Part shown: one piece after another, positions 7,279 through 15,378 of the stretch
Layout of the letters: every line of letters starts with the position of its first letter
Position numbering within the stretch: position 1 is the first letter of the stretch
DNA from: Lachnospiraceae bacterium
GTDB lineage: Bacteria; Bacillota_A; Clostridia; Lachnospirales; Lachnospiraceae
NCBI GenBank assembly: GCA_016291475.1
Contig: JAEEXJ010000062.1
Span: forward strand, 1-19,936
Length of the DNA stretch: 19,936 nucleotides
Direction of reading: 5' to 3'
Position numbers and translations under genes: made by a program
The notes under the pieces: model-generated
What the model was told of the DNA's origin: nothing
What the model saw: only the letters and a program-made list of their open reading frames with translations
Databases searched by the model: none

Positions 7279-7323
7279 ACCAATGGTTTTACATTTATAA
7301 GGAAAAGACTTAGGAGGAATGTG

Positions 7324-7860
7324 ATGAGTACAGCTAAGAAAAAGCCCGCAGCAAAGGTTGGCATAGTCATGGGCAGTGATTCCGATATGCCCGTAATGGC
7401 TAAGGCGGCGGAAATCCTCGATAAGCTCGGGATAGGCTATGAGATGACCATTATCTCAGCTCACAGAGAGCCGGACGTCTTTTTTGAATATGCTTCATCC
7501 GCAGAGAAGAAGGGATTCAAGGTTATCATCGCGGGAGCAGGAATGGCGGCACATCTTCCCGGAATGTGTGCGGCAATCTTCCCTATGCCCGTAATCGGTA
7601 TCCCCATGCATACCACATCCCTCGGCGGAAGGGATTCACTTTATTCGATTGTACAGATGCCCAGCGGAATTCCCGTTGCAACCGTAGCTATTAACGGTGG
7701 AGCAAATGCCGGACTTCTTGCAGCCAAGATCCTTGCGACATCGGATAAGGCGCTCCTTACCAAGCTTAAGAAGTATTCAGCTGATCTCAAGAAGCAGGTT
7801 CAGGCCAAGGATGCCAAGCTTCAGGAGATCGGATACAAAAAATACCTCGAGAACAAATAA
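7324..7860 (+). CDS. purE: N5-carboxyaminoimidazole ribonucleotide mutase (PurE class I)
   Basis: PurE class I moves the carboxylate of N5-CAIR to C4 to give CAIR in IMP synthesis and works as a cytoplasmic octamer. GSDSD (17-21) and ISAHREP (44-50), which bind substrate and carry the catalytic His, are intact, as are AGAGMAAHLPG and the GRDSLYSIVQMP segment. At 178 residues it is slightly long because of a lysine/alanine-rich N-terminal extension and a C-terminal helix. I use ATG 7324, six bases after AGGAGG (7312-7317); an in-frame GTG at 7321 is too close to the ribosome site. It leads purM-purN-purD. Class I PurE normally needs PurK, which is not in the window. Confidence 0.96.
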   Translation: MSTAKKKPAAKVGIVMGSDSDMPVMAKAAEILDKLGIGYEMTIISAHREPDVFFEYASSAEKKGFKVIIAGAGMAAHLPGMCAAIFPMPVIGIPMHTTSLGGRDSLYSIVQMPSGIPVATVAINGGANAGLLAAKILATSDKALLTKLKKYSADLKKQVQAKDAKLQEIGYKKYLENK

Positions 7861-7883
7861 ATTTTTAAATAAAGGTGGACAAA

Positions 7884-8915
7884 ATGGCACTTGATTACAA
7901 GTCAGCAGGCGTAGACATCGAAGCGGGTTACAGATCCGTCGAACTCATCAAAAAATGTGTTAGTGAGACTAACAGACCCGAAGTTATGGGAGGCCTCGGA
8001 GGATTCTCCGGAGCATTCTCCGCGGCAGCATTTAAGGGAATGGAAGAGCCGGTACTTTTATCCGGAACCGACGGAGTCGGAACCAAACTCAAGGCTGCTT
8101 TTATTCTTGATAAGCATGACACTATCGGTATCGATTGTGTTGCAATGTGTGTTAACGATGTAGCATGCGCAGGCGGCGAGCCTCTCTTTTTCCTTGATTA
8201 TATTGCTTGCGGCAAGAACATTCCCGAGAAAATCGCTGAGATCGTAAAGGGTGTTGCCGAAGGCTGTAAGATGGCAGAGTGCTCACTTGTAGGCGGCGAG
8301 ACCGCAGAGCATCCCGGAATGATGCCCGATGAAGAGTATGACATCGCAGGATTCTCTGTAGGTGTTGTTGATAAGAAGGACCTTATCACAGGCGAGAGCA
8401 TCAAGCCCGGTGATGTACTTGTCGGAATCGGATCAAGCGGAATCCACTCCAACGGATTTTCACTTATCAGAAAAGTATTCGAGATGTCAGAGGAGTCCCT
8501 TAAGAAGTATTACGACGAGCTCGGTGAGACTCTCGGCGAAGCTCTTCTTACTCCCACCAGAATCTACGTAAAGGCTCTCAAGGCCCTTAAGAACGGCGGA
8601 GTTAAGGTTAAGGGATGCAGCCATATCACCGGCGGCGGATTCTTCGAGAACATTCCCAGAATGCTTCCTGACGGTACCAATGCGAAGATCGATAAGAACA
8701 GCTATGATATTCCTCCCATCTTCGGACTTATTCAGAAGACCGGATCCATCGAAGAGAATATGATGTACAGCACTTACAACATGGGACTCGGAATGGTGCT
8801 TGCTCTTGATCCCGCAGATGCGGACAAGGCTGTTGAGATCCTTAAGGGTGCCGGAGAGAAGGCTTATATCGTAGGAAGCGTGATCGCCGGAGAAAAGGGT
8901 GTGACCTTATGCTGA
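7884..8915 (+). CDS. purM: Phosphoribosylformylglycinamidine cyclo-ligase (AIR synthetase)
   Basis: PurM closes the imidazole ring, turning FGAM and ATP into AIR, the fifth step of IMP synthesis. The 343-residue protein has the family signature GTDGVGTKLK (61-70), the following GIDCVAMCVNDVACAGGEPLFFLDY, the glycine-rich VGGETAEHPGMM, and SHITGGGFFENIPR in the C-terminal half. The start is ATG 7884, preceded by AAAGGTGG at 7871-7878; a GTG at 7875 lies inside that ribosome site. It lies 23 bases after purE and overlaps purN by seven bases, so purM and purN are probably translationally coupled. Confidence 0.97.
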   Translation: MALDYKSAGVDIEAGYRSVELIKKCVSETNRPEVMGGLGGFSGAFSAAAFKGMEEPVLLSGTDGVGTKLKAAFILDKHDTIGIDCVAMCVNDVACAGGEPLFFLDYIACGKNIPEKIAEIVKGVAEGCKMAECSLVGGETAEHPGMMPDEEYDIAGFSVGVVDKKDLITGESIKPGDVLVGIGSSGIHSNGFSLIRKVFEMSEESLKKYYDELGETLGEALLTPTRIYVKALKALKNGGVKVKGCSHITGGGFFENIPRMLPDGTNAKIDKNSYDIPPIFGLIQKTGSIEENMMYSTYNMGLGMVLALDPADADKAVEILKGAGEKAYIVGSVIAGEKGVTLC

Positions 8916-9535
8916 GAGTTGTCGTCTGTGTAAGCGGAGGCGGAACAAACCTTCAGGCAATAATAGACGGAGTTAAGGAAGGTACCATCACGGGAGCTGA
9001 GCTGGTAGGAGTTATCAGTAACAACCCCGGAGTAAAGAGCCTTGAAAGGGCTGAGAATGCAGGAATCCCCGCATTTGTTGTCAGACCCAAGGACTTTGCC
9101 GTAAGGGATGATTTCCACAAGGCATTTATGGATAAGCTGGCAGAACTCAAGCCGGACCTTATAGTTCTTGCGGGCTTCCTTGTAAGAATCCCCGAAGAGA
9201 TGTGCAAGGTTTATCCCGGTAAGATCATAAATATTCATCCTTCGCTTATTCCTTCTTTTTGCGGAGTCGGTTACTACGGACTTAAAGTTCATGAGAAGGC
9301 ACTGGAAAGAGGAGTCAAGATCACCGGAGCTACTGTTCATTTCGTAAACGAAGGTATGGACGAAGGCCCCATTATCGATCAGATACCTGTAAGGGTACTT
9401 GACGGTGATACTCCCGAAGTTCTTCAGAGGAGAGTTATGGAGGAGGCGGAATGGAAGCTTCTTCCCAAGGCTATAGATGATATTGCGAACGGACGCCTGG
9501 TCATGGAAAACGGCCGCGCCGTCAGAAAGGCATGA
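8909..9535 (+). CDS. purN: Phosphoribosylglycinamide formyltransferase (10-formyl-THF dependent)
   Basis: PurN transfers a formyl group from 10-formyltetrahydrofolate to GAR, the third step of IMP synthesis. Catalytic N108 and H110 stand in INIHPSLIP and the acid D151 in EGMDEGPI, matching the Asn-His-Asp triad known from E. coli; the GAR-binding loop SGGGTNLQAI is at 9-18. The loop after NIHPSLIP has the SFCGVGYYG variant that I associate with Clostridia. Length (208) is normal. The ATG overlaps the end of purM, whose last codons carry the ribosome site (AAAAGGG near 8893-8899). The stop is one base before purD. Confidence 0.96.
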   Translation: MLRVVVCVSGGGTNLQAIIDGVKEGTITGAELVGVISNNPGVKSLERAENAGIPAFVVRPKDFAVRDDFHKAFMDKLAELKPDLIVLAGFLVRIPEEMCKVYPGKIINIHPSLIPSFCGVGYYGLKVHEKALERGVKITGATVHFVNEGMDEGPIIDQIPVRVLDGDTPEVLQRRVMEEAEWKLLPKAIDDIANGRLVMENGRAVRKA

Positions 9536-9536
9536 T

Positions 9537-10814
9537 ATGAAAATACTTTTAGTCGGTGGTGGCGGAAGAGAGCATGCGATTGCTTGTGCAATCTCAAAGA
9601 GCCCCAAATGTACCAAGCTTTATTGCGCGCCCGGAAATGCAGGAATTGCAGCTATTGCGGAGTGTGTTCCCATCGGTGTGATGGAATTTGACAAGCTCGT
9701 TGCTTTCGCCAAGGAAAAAGAGATCGATTTTGTGGTTATAGGACCGGACGATCCTCTTGTAGGCGGAATTGTTGATGAGTTTGAAAATGCGGGCTTCAGA
9801 ACATTCGGTCCCCGCAAGAACGCAGCTATCCTTGAAGGCAGCAAGGCTTTTTCCAAGGATCTGATGAAAAAGTACAACATTCCCACCGCTGCTTACGAAA
9901 CTTTCGACGATGCCGAGAAGGCTCTCGAATATCTCAGAACAAAAGCTGACTTCCCCATTGTTCTTAAGGCTGACGGACTTGCTCTCGGAAAGGGAGTTCT
10001 CATCTGTGAAGACCTTGCCCAGGCTGAAGCCGGAGTTAAGGAGATCATGGAGGACAAGAAGTTCGGAAGCGCCGGAAACAGAATGGTCATCGAAGAATTC
10101 ATGACCGGAAGAGAAGTAAGCGTTCTTTCTTTTGTCGACGGCAAGACCGTCAAGATCATGTCCTCCGCTCAGGACCACAAGAGAGCGGGAGACGGCGATA
10201 CCGGACTCAATACCGGAGGAATGGGCAATTTCTCACCCAGCCCCTTCTATACCAAAGAAGTTTCGGATTTCTGCGATAAATACATTTTCCAGCCTACGGT
10301 TGATGCGATGGCTGCTGAGGGACGACCTTTCCACGGTGTGATCTTCTTCGGCCTTATGCTCACTCCCAAGGGACCCAGGGTTCTCGAATATAATGCAAGA
10401 TTCGGCGATCCCGAGGCTCAGGTGGTTCTTCCCAGGCTTGAGAATGATATTATAGATGTCTTCGAAGCCTGCATTGACGGAAAGCTCGATCAGATCGATC
10501 TTAAGTTCTCCGACAATGCTGCAGTGTGCGTAGTCCTTGCAAGTGACGGATATCCCGTGAAATATGAGAAGGGATTCCCCATTGAGGGGCTCGACAAATT
10601 CGAAGGCAGAGACGATGTATTCTGCTTCCATGCCGGAACCAAGTTCGACGATGCCGGAAGGATCGTAACAAACGGAGGAAGAGTACTCGGAGTTACTGCT
10701 CTCGGAAGCGACCTTAAGACCGCACGTAAGAATGCATACGATGCTACCGAGTGGGTATCTTTTGAAAATAAGTACATGAGACATGACATCGGCAAAGCTA
10801 TCGATGAAGCATGA
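9537..10814 (+). CDS. purD: Phosphoribosylamine-glycine ligase (GAR synthetase)
   Basis: PurD ligates glycine to phosphoribosylamine with ATP, the second step of IMP synthesis. The 425-residue protein opens with the N-domain signature MKILLVGGGGREHAIA, continues with an ATP-grasp fold (LKADGLALGKGV; FMTGREVSVLSFVDG) and carries the diagnostic RVLEYNARFGDPEAQVVLPRL metal/ATP motif. ATG 9537 is one base after the purN stop, with AGAAAGG about seven bases upstream; a longer in-frame extension into purN has no support. The gene's TGA overlaps an ATG at 10811, but the next gene probably starts at 10835. Confidence 0.97.
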   Translation: MKILLVGGGGREHAIACAISKSPKCTKLYCAPGNAGIAAIAECVPIGVMEFDKLVAFAKEKEIDFVVIGPDDPLVGGIVDEFENAGFRTFGPRKNAAILEGSKAFSKDLMKKYNIPTAAYETFDDAEKALEYLRTKADFPIVLKADGLALGKGVLICEDLAQAEAGVKEIMEDKKFGSAGNRMVIEEFMTGREVSVLSFVDGKTVKIMSSAQDHKRAGDGDTGLNTGGMGNFSPSPFYTKEVSDFCDKYIFQPTVDAMAAEGRPFHGVIFFGLMLTPKGPRVLEYNARFGDPEAQVVLPRLENDIIDVFEACIDGKLDQIDLKFSDNAAVCVVLASDGYPVKYEKGFPIEGLDKFEGRDDVFCFHAGTKFDDAGRIVTNGGRVLGVTALGSDLKTARKNAYDATEWVSFENKYMRHDIGKAIDEA

Positions 10815-10834
10815 GTTCGGAGGAAAAAGGTAAA

Positions 10835-12337
10835 ATGGAAACCAATAATCTAAGTAAGAAAATAAGACAGGCGGCCCTGACGATATTTATCGTAGCAGCA
10901 GTACTTATCGTATTATTCGGAAAGCAGTTCGCACTTACCGTATTTGCCAGTACCGGTAAGGTAACCGCAACCACCGCCAATGTAAGAGCGCAGGCAACCA
11001 CTTCATCCGATGCGGTGGCTTCTCTTGCAAAGGGCGATACCGTTGAGATCAAGAGCCAGACTACCGGAACCGACGGAAAAGTTTGGTATGAGATCGTTGT
11101 AAATGCAACCACCACCGGTTACATCAGATCGGATCTGGTAGAGATCACCGACGGAACTACTCCCACCACCTCGGGCGGAGCAGAGACCACTACAACAACC
11201 ACTACTACGACAACTACCACCACACCTCCTGTTGCAAATGCAGAGGGAATCACTCAGGTAGAGCCTGTCAGCGGAACAACCACCGCAGACGTTAACGTAA
11301 GAGCCGATGCTTCCACCAACAGTGAGATCGTAGCAAAGGCAAACAACGGACTTACCCTTACCGTAACAGGAACCAAGCAGGGTACCGACGGAAACACCTG
11401 GTATTATCTTTCTTTTACCAAGGACGGAGTAAGCACCACCGGTTACATCAGATCCGACTATGTAAGGCTTTCCGGAGATCTTAAGGAGCCCTCAACCGAG
11501 GAGCCTACCGAGGAGCAGGTTCCCACTACTACCGAGACTGTAGAGACTACCGTTCAGAAGCACTGGGATACTCAGGAGCAGACCGACGGATGGTTCCTTC
11601 TAGATTATGAGCAGGGTAAGCAGTACAATATCGACAATCTCTTCGAGATCAACGCTCACAATACCGAGCTTCTCGAAAAGCAGGAAGGTAAGATCAAATC
11701 CCTCAGAACCATCCTTATCATTCTTGTTCTTGTACTTGTAGCTACCATTGTTGCGGCAGTGTTCTTCTTCATGAAGTGGAAGGATCTGGACGACAGGGCA
11801 GCATTTGCGGAAGCGGAGAAAGAAAGAGCCAAGAGAATAGCCGGACACGGTGAAGGCAGAAGACCCGAGCGTTCAAGCGAGCGTTCATCCCGTCCCGCAT
11901 CACGTGAAGGTGCACGCAGGGAAGCTGCCGGAGAACGCAGAAGACCTGTTGAAGGTGCTGCAAGGGCAGAGAGACAGCCTGCCGAAAGAGCAGCAAGAGC
12001 ACAGGGCGGAGAGAGAAGACCTGTAGACGTACAGAGAGGACAGAGCTCACACACCGTAAGACCTGCTGACGGAGAAAGAAGAAGTGCCGAGGCCGACAGA
12101 AGAGCTGAGGACAGAAGAGCCGAGGACAGAAGAGCGGCCGAGCCCGTACGTGAAGCCGCAAGAGAGCCCATGCCCGAAGATGAGGCACCCGTTGAGTACA
12201 TCGAAAGAAAGCCTCACAGAAGTGCAAGACCTCAGTCGGATCCCGTTGTTAAGGACCATCACAGAAAGCAGCTCGTCGATGATGACGATGATGAATTTGA
12301 GTTCGGATTCCTCAACTGGGACGATGACGACAAATAA
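10835..12337 (+). CDS. Membrane protein with two SH3b domains and a long charged tail
   Basis: The 500-residue protein has a hydrophobic signal-anchor (about 11-37), a first bacterial SH3 domain (about 42-105, ending GYIRSDLVEI), a run of 13 threonines (118-130), a second SH3 domain (about 142-212, ending GYIRSDYVRL), a Glu/Thr-rich spacer, a second membrane span (about 292-314), and then a roughly 180-residue Arg/Glu/Ala-rich tail ending in a strongly acidic, aromatic segment (DDDDDEFEFGFLNWDDDDK). SH3b domains usually bind cell-wall peptides or glycan, so the two domains should face the wall and the tail the cytoplasm; that topology is inferred. The start chosen has GGAGGAAAAAGG just upstream; ATG 10811, overlapping the purD stop, would add eight residues. 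Being last in a purine operon suggests shared transcription rather than shared function. A terminator follows. Confidence 0.85.
   Translation: METNNLSKKIRQAALTIFIVAAVLIVLFGKQFALTVFASTGKVTATTANVRAQATTSSDAVASLAKGDTVEIKSQTTGTDGKVWYEIVVNATTTGYIRSDLVEITDGTTPTTSGGAETTTTTTTTTTTTTPPVANAEGITQVEPVSGTTTADVNVRADASTNSEIVAKANNGLTLTVTGTKQGTDGNTWYYLSFTKDGVSTTGYIRSDYVRLSGDLKEPSTEEPTEEQVPTTTETVETTVQKHWDTQEQTDGWFLLDYEQGKQYNIDNLFEINAHNTELLEKQEGKIKSLRTILIILVLVLVATIVAAVFFFMKWKDLDDRAAFAEAEKERAKRIAGHGEGRRPERSSERSSRPASREGARREAAGERRRPVEGAARAERQPAERAARAQGGERRPVDVQRGQSSHTVRPADGERRSAEADRRAEDRRAEDRRAAEPVREAAREPMPEDEAPVEYIERKPHRSARPQSDPVVKDHHRKQLVDDDDDEFEFGFLNWDDDDK
11186..11224 (+). repeat. Run of 13 threonine codons
   Basis: Thirteen consecutive ACN codons link the first and second SH3 domains of the membrane protein. 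Codons are mixed (ACC, ACT, ACA, ACG), so this is a protein-level linker rather than a recent slippage product. Confidence 0.9.
12095..12139 (+). repeat. Three tandem 15-base units in the charged tail
   Basis: The unit GACAGAAGAGCYGAG occurs at 12095-12109 and 12110-12124, followed by a diverged copy at 12125-12139. It encodes DRRAE, DRRAE and DRRAA. The near-identity at the DNA level suggests recent local duplication in the disordered tail. Confidence 0.85.
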
Positions 12338-12350
12338 TTGAAAAACTTAT

Positions 12351-12384
12351 CGGGAGGGCTTAAAAACCCTCCCGTTTTCTTTTA
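12351..12384 (+). terminator. Rho-independent terminator of the purine operon
   Basis: CGGGAGGG (12351-12358) pairs perfectly with CCCTCCCG (12367-12374) across an 8-base A-rich loop and is followed by TTTTCTTTTA. It lies 13 bases after the SH3 protein stop, so it ends purE-purM-purN-purD and the SH3 gene. Confidence 0.9.
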
Positions 12385-12414
12385 TTAAAAAAGCTTTAAA
12401 AAGCCGCGTAATTG

Positions 12415-12443
12415 TTGACCCGGTACACGCTTTGTTATATCTT
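12415..12443 (+). promoter_or_regulatory. Promoter of gntR-clpC
   Basis: TTGACC (12415-12420) is followed at 17 bases by TATCTT (12438-12443). The -10 is imperfect and lies inside a perfect dyad, as expected for a repressed promoter. The leader to the gntR ATG would be about 65 bases. Confidence 0.55.
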
Positions 12444-12453
12444 ATATATAACA
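12433..12453. promoter_or_regulatory. Candidate operator dyad over the gntR-clpC -10 region
   Basis: TGTTATAT (12433-12440) and ATATAACA (12446-12453) are perfect inverted repeats around a 5-base centre. GntR dimers bind such dyads, and the adjacent gene encodes a YtrA-type GntR regulator, so autorepression is likely. The assignment is inference from position and symmetry. Confidence 0.55.
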
Positions 12454-12513
12454 GTATTTTATCCGCAGGAATCGGGGATCTGAAGATCGTCCGTGACCGG
12501 AAAGGAGGAAGAG

Positions 12514-12912
12514 ATGTATATAGAAATAGATTTCAACAGTGACGAAGCCATATATAACCAGCTTTGCGACCAGATAATCATGGGAATAGCGGCAGCAAGG
12601 TTATGCGACGGCGATCCTCTTCCTTCCGTAAGACAGCTTGCTGATGATATCGGTATAAATATGCATACGGTAAATAAGGCATATACGGTACTCAGGCAGC
12701 AGGGATATGTCAAAGTGGACAGAAGACGCGGGGCGGTTATCAGCGTGGATCCCGGTAAGGTCAATGCACTGGCCGAACTTAAGGAGAGCCTGAGAGTTGA
12801 TATCGCACGTGCATCCTGCAGAAATATCTCGCGCGAGGATGTACACAAATTAGTAGATCAGATCTTCGAAGAATACAGATCCGATCAGTCAGGAGAAAAA
12901 GGTGGAAGGTAA
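12514..12912 (+). CDS. GntR-family regulator, short YtrA type
   Basis: The 132-residue protein has a GntR winged helix near residues 9-75 (AIYNQLCDQIIMGI, DPLPSVRQLADDIGINMHTVNKAYTVLRQQGYV, then the RRGAVI wing) and only a short helical C-terminus instead of a full effector domain. This is the YtrA architecture, whose members usually repress their own operons and often sit with ABC transporters. The ATG follows AAAGGAGG (12501-12508) by five bases. Its end overlaps the GTG start of clpC by 11 bases, so the two are translated from one message. A perfect dyad over its promoter points to autoregulation. The ligand is unknown. Confidence 0.92.
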   Translation: MYIEIDFNSDEAIYNQLCDQIIMGIAAARLCDGDPLPSVRQLADDIGINMHTVNKAYTVLRQQGYVKVDRRRGAVISVDPGKVNALAELKESLRVDIARASCRNISREDVHKLVDQIFEEYRSDQSGEKGGR

Positions 12913-15364
12913 TTATTCCGAAAAAGCAAAGATCTCGCTTCAGATCGCATCGAAGTGGGCAAGTAAGCTTCACCAGAGTTATATAGGTTCTGAGCACATC
13001 CTTCTTGGACTTGTGCTTAATTCGGACAGTATGGCAGGCAAGGTTCTTGCGGCAAACGGAACCGATCCCGATAAGCTTACCAACATGATCAGGGATATGA
13101 TCAGTTTTAACACAGCACTTGCCATCGAATCCAAGGAAACATATTCCCCCAGAGCAAGAGGCATATTGGAAGAAGCAGCAAGGACTGCAGCAAGATTCGG
13201 TCGCGAACTTGTCGGGACCGAGCATATTCTGTTGTCTCTTATCAAAGAAGGCGAGAATGTTGCGGTAAGACTTCTTGCAACAATGGGCATCAATCCCATG
13301 AAGGTCTACGCGGATACCCTTGCGGCAATGGGACAGGATCCCAGACTTGCCAGAGAAGACCTGATGCAAAAGGGTGACGGCGACGGGGACAAGATGTCTG
13401 TTCTCGGACAGTATTCCAGAGATCTGACCAAGCTTGCGGCAGAGGGAAAACTAGATCCCGTTATCGGCAGGAAGGATGAGATCAAGAGGATCATCCAGAT
13501 CCTTTCAAGGCGTACCAAGAATAATCCCTGTCTTATCGGTGAGCCGGGCGTAGGAAAGACCGCGGTTGTTGAAGGGCTTGCCATGCTCATCGCATCAGGC
13601 GATGCTCCCGATACTGTCAGGAATAAGAGACTACTTACACTGGATCTTCCCGGAATGGTCGCAGGAAGCAAATACCGCGGCGAGTTCGAGGAGAGAGTTA
13701 AACGTGTTATAAGAGAGGTTGAGGAAAGCGGAAACATCATTCTTTTCCTCGACGAGATCCATACCCTTATCGGTGCCGGCGGAGCGGAAGGTTCCATCGA
13801 TGCATCCAATATCATGAAGCCTTCGCTTGCAAGAGGAGAGCTTCAGCTCATCGGTGCTACCACCATCGATGAGTATCATAAATATGTCGAGAAAGATGCC
13901 GCTCTCGAGAGACGTTTCCAGCCCGTTATGGTGGAGGAACCCACAGAGGAAGAGACCGTAAGGATCCTGGAGGGCATCAAACATAAATACGAAGATCATC
14001 ACAATATCGAGATCACTTCGGACGCCATAGAAGCTGCCGTAAGACTGTCCGCAAGATATATCAATGACAGAAATCTTCCCGACAAGGCCATTGACCTTAT
14101 CGACGAAGCTGCCGCATCCGCACATCTTAAGAGCCTTGAGGTTCCCGAGAAGCATAAGTCCATTCTTGATGAGATCAACAAGATGGACAGACAGATCGAG
14201 CTTTCCATCAGAATGGAAGCATTCCTTCAGGCACGTGAGATCAAGTTAAAACAGGACGAGCTTATCAAGAAATATGATAAAGCTCTTAAAAAGAGCGAGG
14301 CTGACAAGAATGTCCGCAAGGGCAGCATCGGTGAGGACGACATTGCCAAGGTTGTTGCAATGTGGACCAAGATCCCCGTTACCAAGCTCAATGAAAAAGA
14401 AAGCGACAGACTGCTTAAACTGGAATCCATCCTTCACAAGAGAGTCATCGGTCAGGAAGAGGCTGTTGAGGGCATTTCCAAGGCCATGAGAAGAGGAAGA
14501 GTGGGACTAAAAGATCCGAAGAGACCCGTGGGTTCATTCCTTTTCCTCGGACCTACAGGTGTAGGTAAGACCGAGCTTTCCAAGGCGCTTGCGGAGGCAA
14601 TGTTCGGTTCCGAAGATTCTCTTATCAGGATAGATATGTCCGAATATATGGAGAGCTTCTCAACTACCAAGATGATCGGATCGCCTCCGGGATATGTAGG
14701 CTTTTCCGAGGGCGGACAGCTCACCGATAAGATCAGGAATAATCCTTATTCCGTAGTTCTCTTCGATGAGATTGAGAAGGCTCATCCCGACGTATTCAAT
14801 ATACTGCTTCAGGTTCTTGATGACGGACATCTGACAGACTCTAAGGGCAGAAAGGTTTCATTTAAGAACACCATCATAATCATGACATCAAATGCCGGTG
14901 CACAGAGGATCGTAGATCCGAAGAATCTCGGATTCGGTGCATCAAGCGGCGGAGAAAAGGCCGATTATGAGAGGATGAAAGCGGGAGTTATGGAGGAGGT
15001 TAAGAAGTCCTTCAAGCCCGAGTTTATCAACAGAATAGATGACATCGTGGTATTCAGTCAGCTCAGCGATCAGAATCTCAAAGATATCGTTGACCTGCTT
15101 GCATCGCAGCTTGCTGCAAGATGTAAAGAGCAGATGGACATCGAACTTAAGCTTGCTCCTTCCGTTAAGAAATATCTTATCGACAAGTATGCCGACAGGA
15201 AGATGGGCGCAAGACCTTTAAAACGCGGAATTCAGAATGTTGTTGAGGACAGACTCGCAGAGGAGATCCTCAGGAAAAATATAAGACCCGGTGACAGAGT
15301 GACATGCACATGCTCCGGAGATAACATTGTATTTAAATCCGCTAAGCCAAAGACAACAAAATAA
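12902..15364 (+). CDS. clpC: ATP-dependent Clp protease ATPase subunit ClpC
   Basis: ClpC is a hexameric AAA+ unfoldase that feeds proteins to ClpP and disaggregates damaged protein. Two Clp-N repeats occupy about 5-145; AAA1 has Walker A GEPGVGKT at 213-220 and Walker B LFLDE at 281-285; a short coiled middle domain (about 410-460, LDEINKMDRQIELSIRMEAFLQ...) matches ClpC rather than the long ClpB one; AAA2 has Walker A GPTGVGKT at 550-557 and Walker B VVLFDE near 618-623; the D2-small domain follows. Length (820) is normal. The start is a GTG with AGGAG six bases upstream, overlapping the gntR end. Unusually, ctsR, mcsA and mcsB do not precede it. A small gene and radA follow. Confidence 0.95.
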   Translation: MEGNYSEKAKISLQIASKWASKLHQSYIGSEHILLGLVLNSDSMAGKVLAANGTDPDKLTNMIRDMISFNTALAIESKETYSPRARGILEEAARTAARFGRELVGTEHILLSLIKEGENVAVRLLATMGINPMKVYADTLAAMGQDPRLAREDLMQKGDGDGDKMSVLGQYSRDLTKLAAEGKLDPVIGRKDEIKRIIQILSRRTKNNPCLIGEPGVGKTAVVEGLAMLIASGDAPDTVRNKRLLTLDLPGMVAGSKYRGEFEERVKRVIREVEESGNIILFLDEIHTLIGAGGAEGSIDASNIMKPSLARGELQLIGATTIDEYHKYVEKDAALERRFQPVMVEEPTEEETVRILEGIKHKYEDHHNIEITSDAIEAAVRLSARYINDRNLPDKAIDLIDEAAASAHLKSLEVPEKHKSILDEINKMDRQIELSIRMEAFLQAREIKLKQDELIKKYDKALKKSEADKNVRKGSIGEDDIAKVVAMWTKIPVTKLNEKESDRLLKLESILHKRVIGQEEAVEGISKAMRRGRVGLKDPKRPVGSFLFLGPTGVGKTELSKALAEAMFGSEDSLIRIDMSEYMESFSTTKMIGSPPGYVGFSEGGQLTDKIRNNPYSVVLFDEIEKAHPDVFNILLQVLDDGHLTDSKGRKVSFKNTIIIMTSNAGAQRIVDPKNLGFGASSGGEKADYERMKAGVMEEVKKSFKPEFINRIDDIVVFSQLSDQNLKDIVDLLASQLAARCKEQMDIELKLAPSVKKYLIDKYADRKMGARPLKRGIQNVVEDRLAEEILRKNIRPGDRVTCTCSGDNIVFKSAKPKTTK

Positions 15365-15378
15365 CGGAGGTTAAAAAA

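Noticed and set aside
7172..7323. Purine riboswitch or PurR box before purE
   Set aside because: The leader after the predicted start is about 38 bases, too short for a purine aptamer, and no CCGAAC-type core is visible.
8864..9616. 250-codon frame antisense to purN
   Set aside because: PurN is clearly coding and matches its family along its length; the antisense product has no recognisable features.
11656..12262. Several open frames antisense to the SH3 protein tail
   Set aside because: They are low-complexity Ser/Leu/Arg products opposite a repetitive Arg/Glu/Ala coding stretch, with no ribosome sites.
12415..12420. Possible CtsR operator (TTGACC resembles one half of the tandem heptamer)
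   Set aside because: Only a single half-site is present and it doubles as the -35 box; the required second heptamer is missing.
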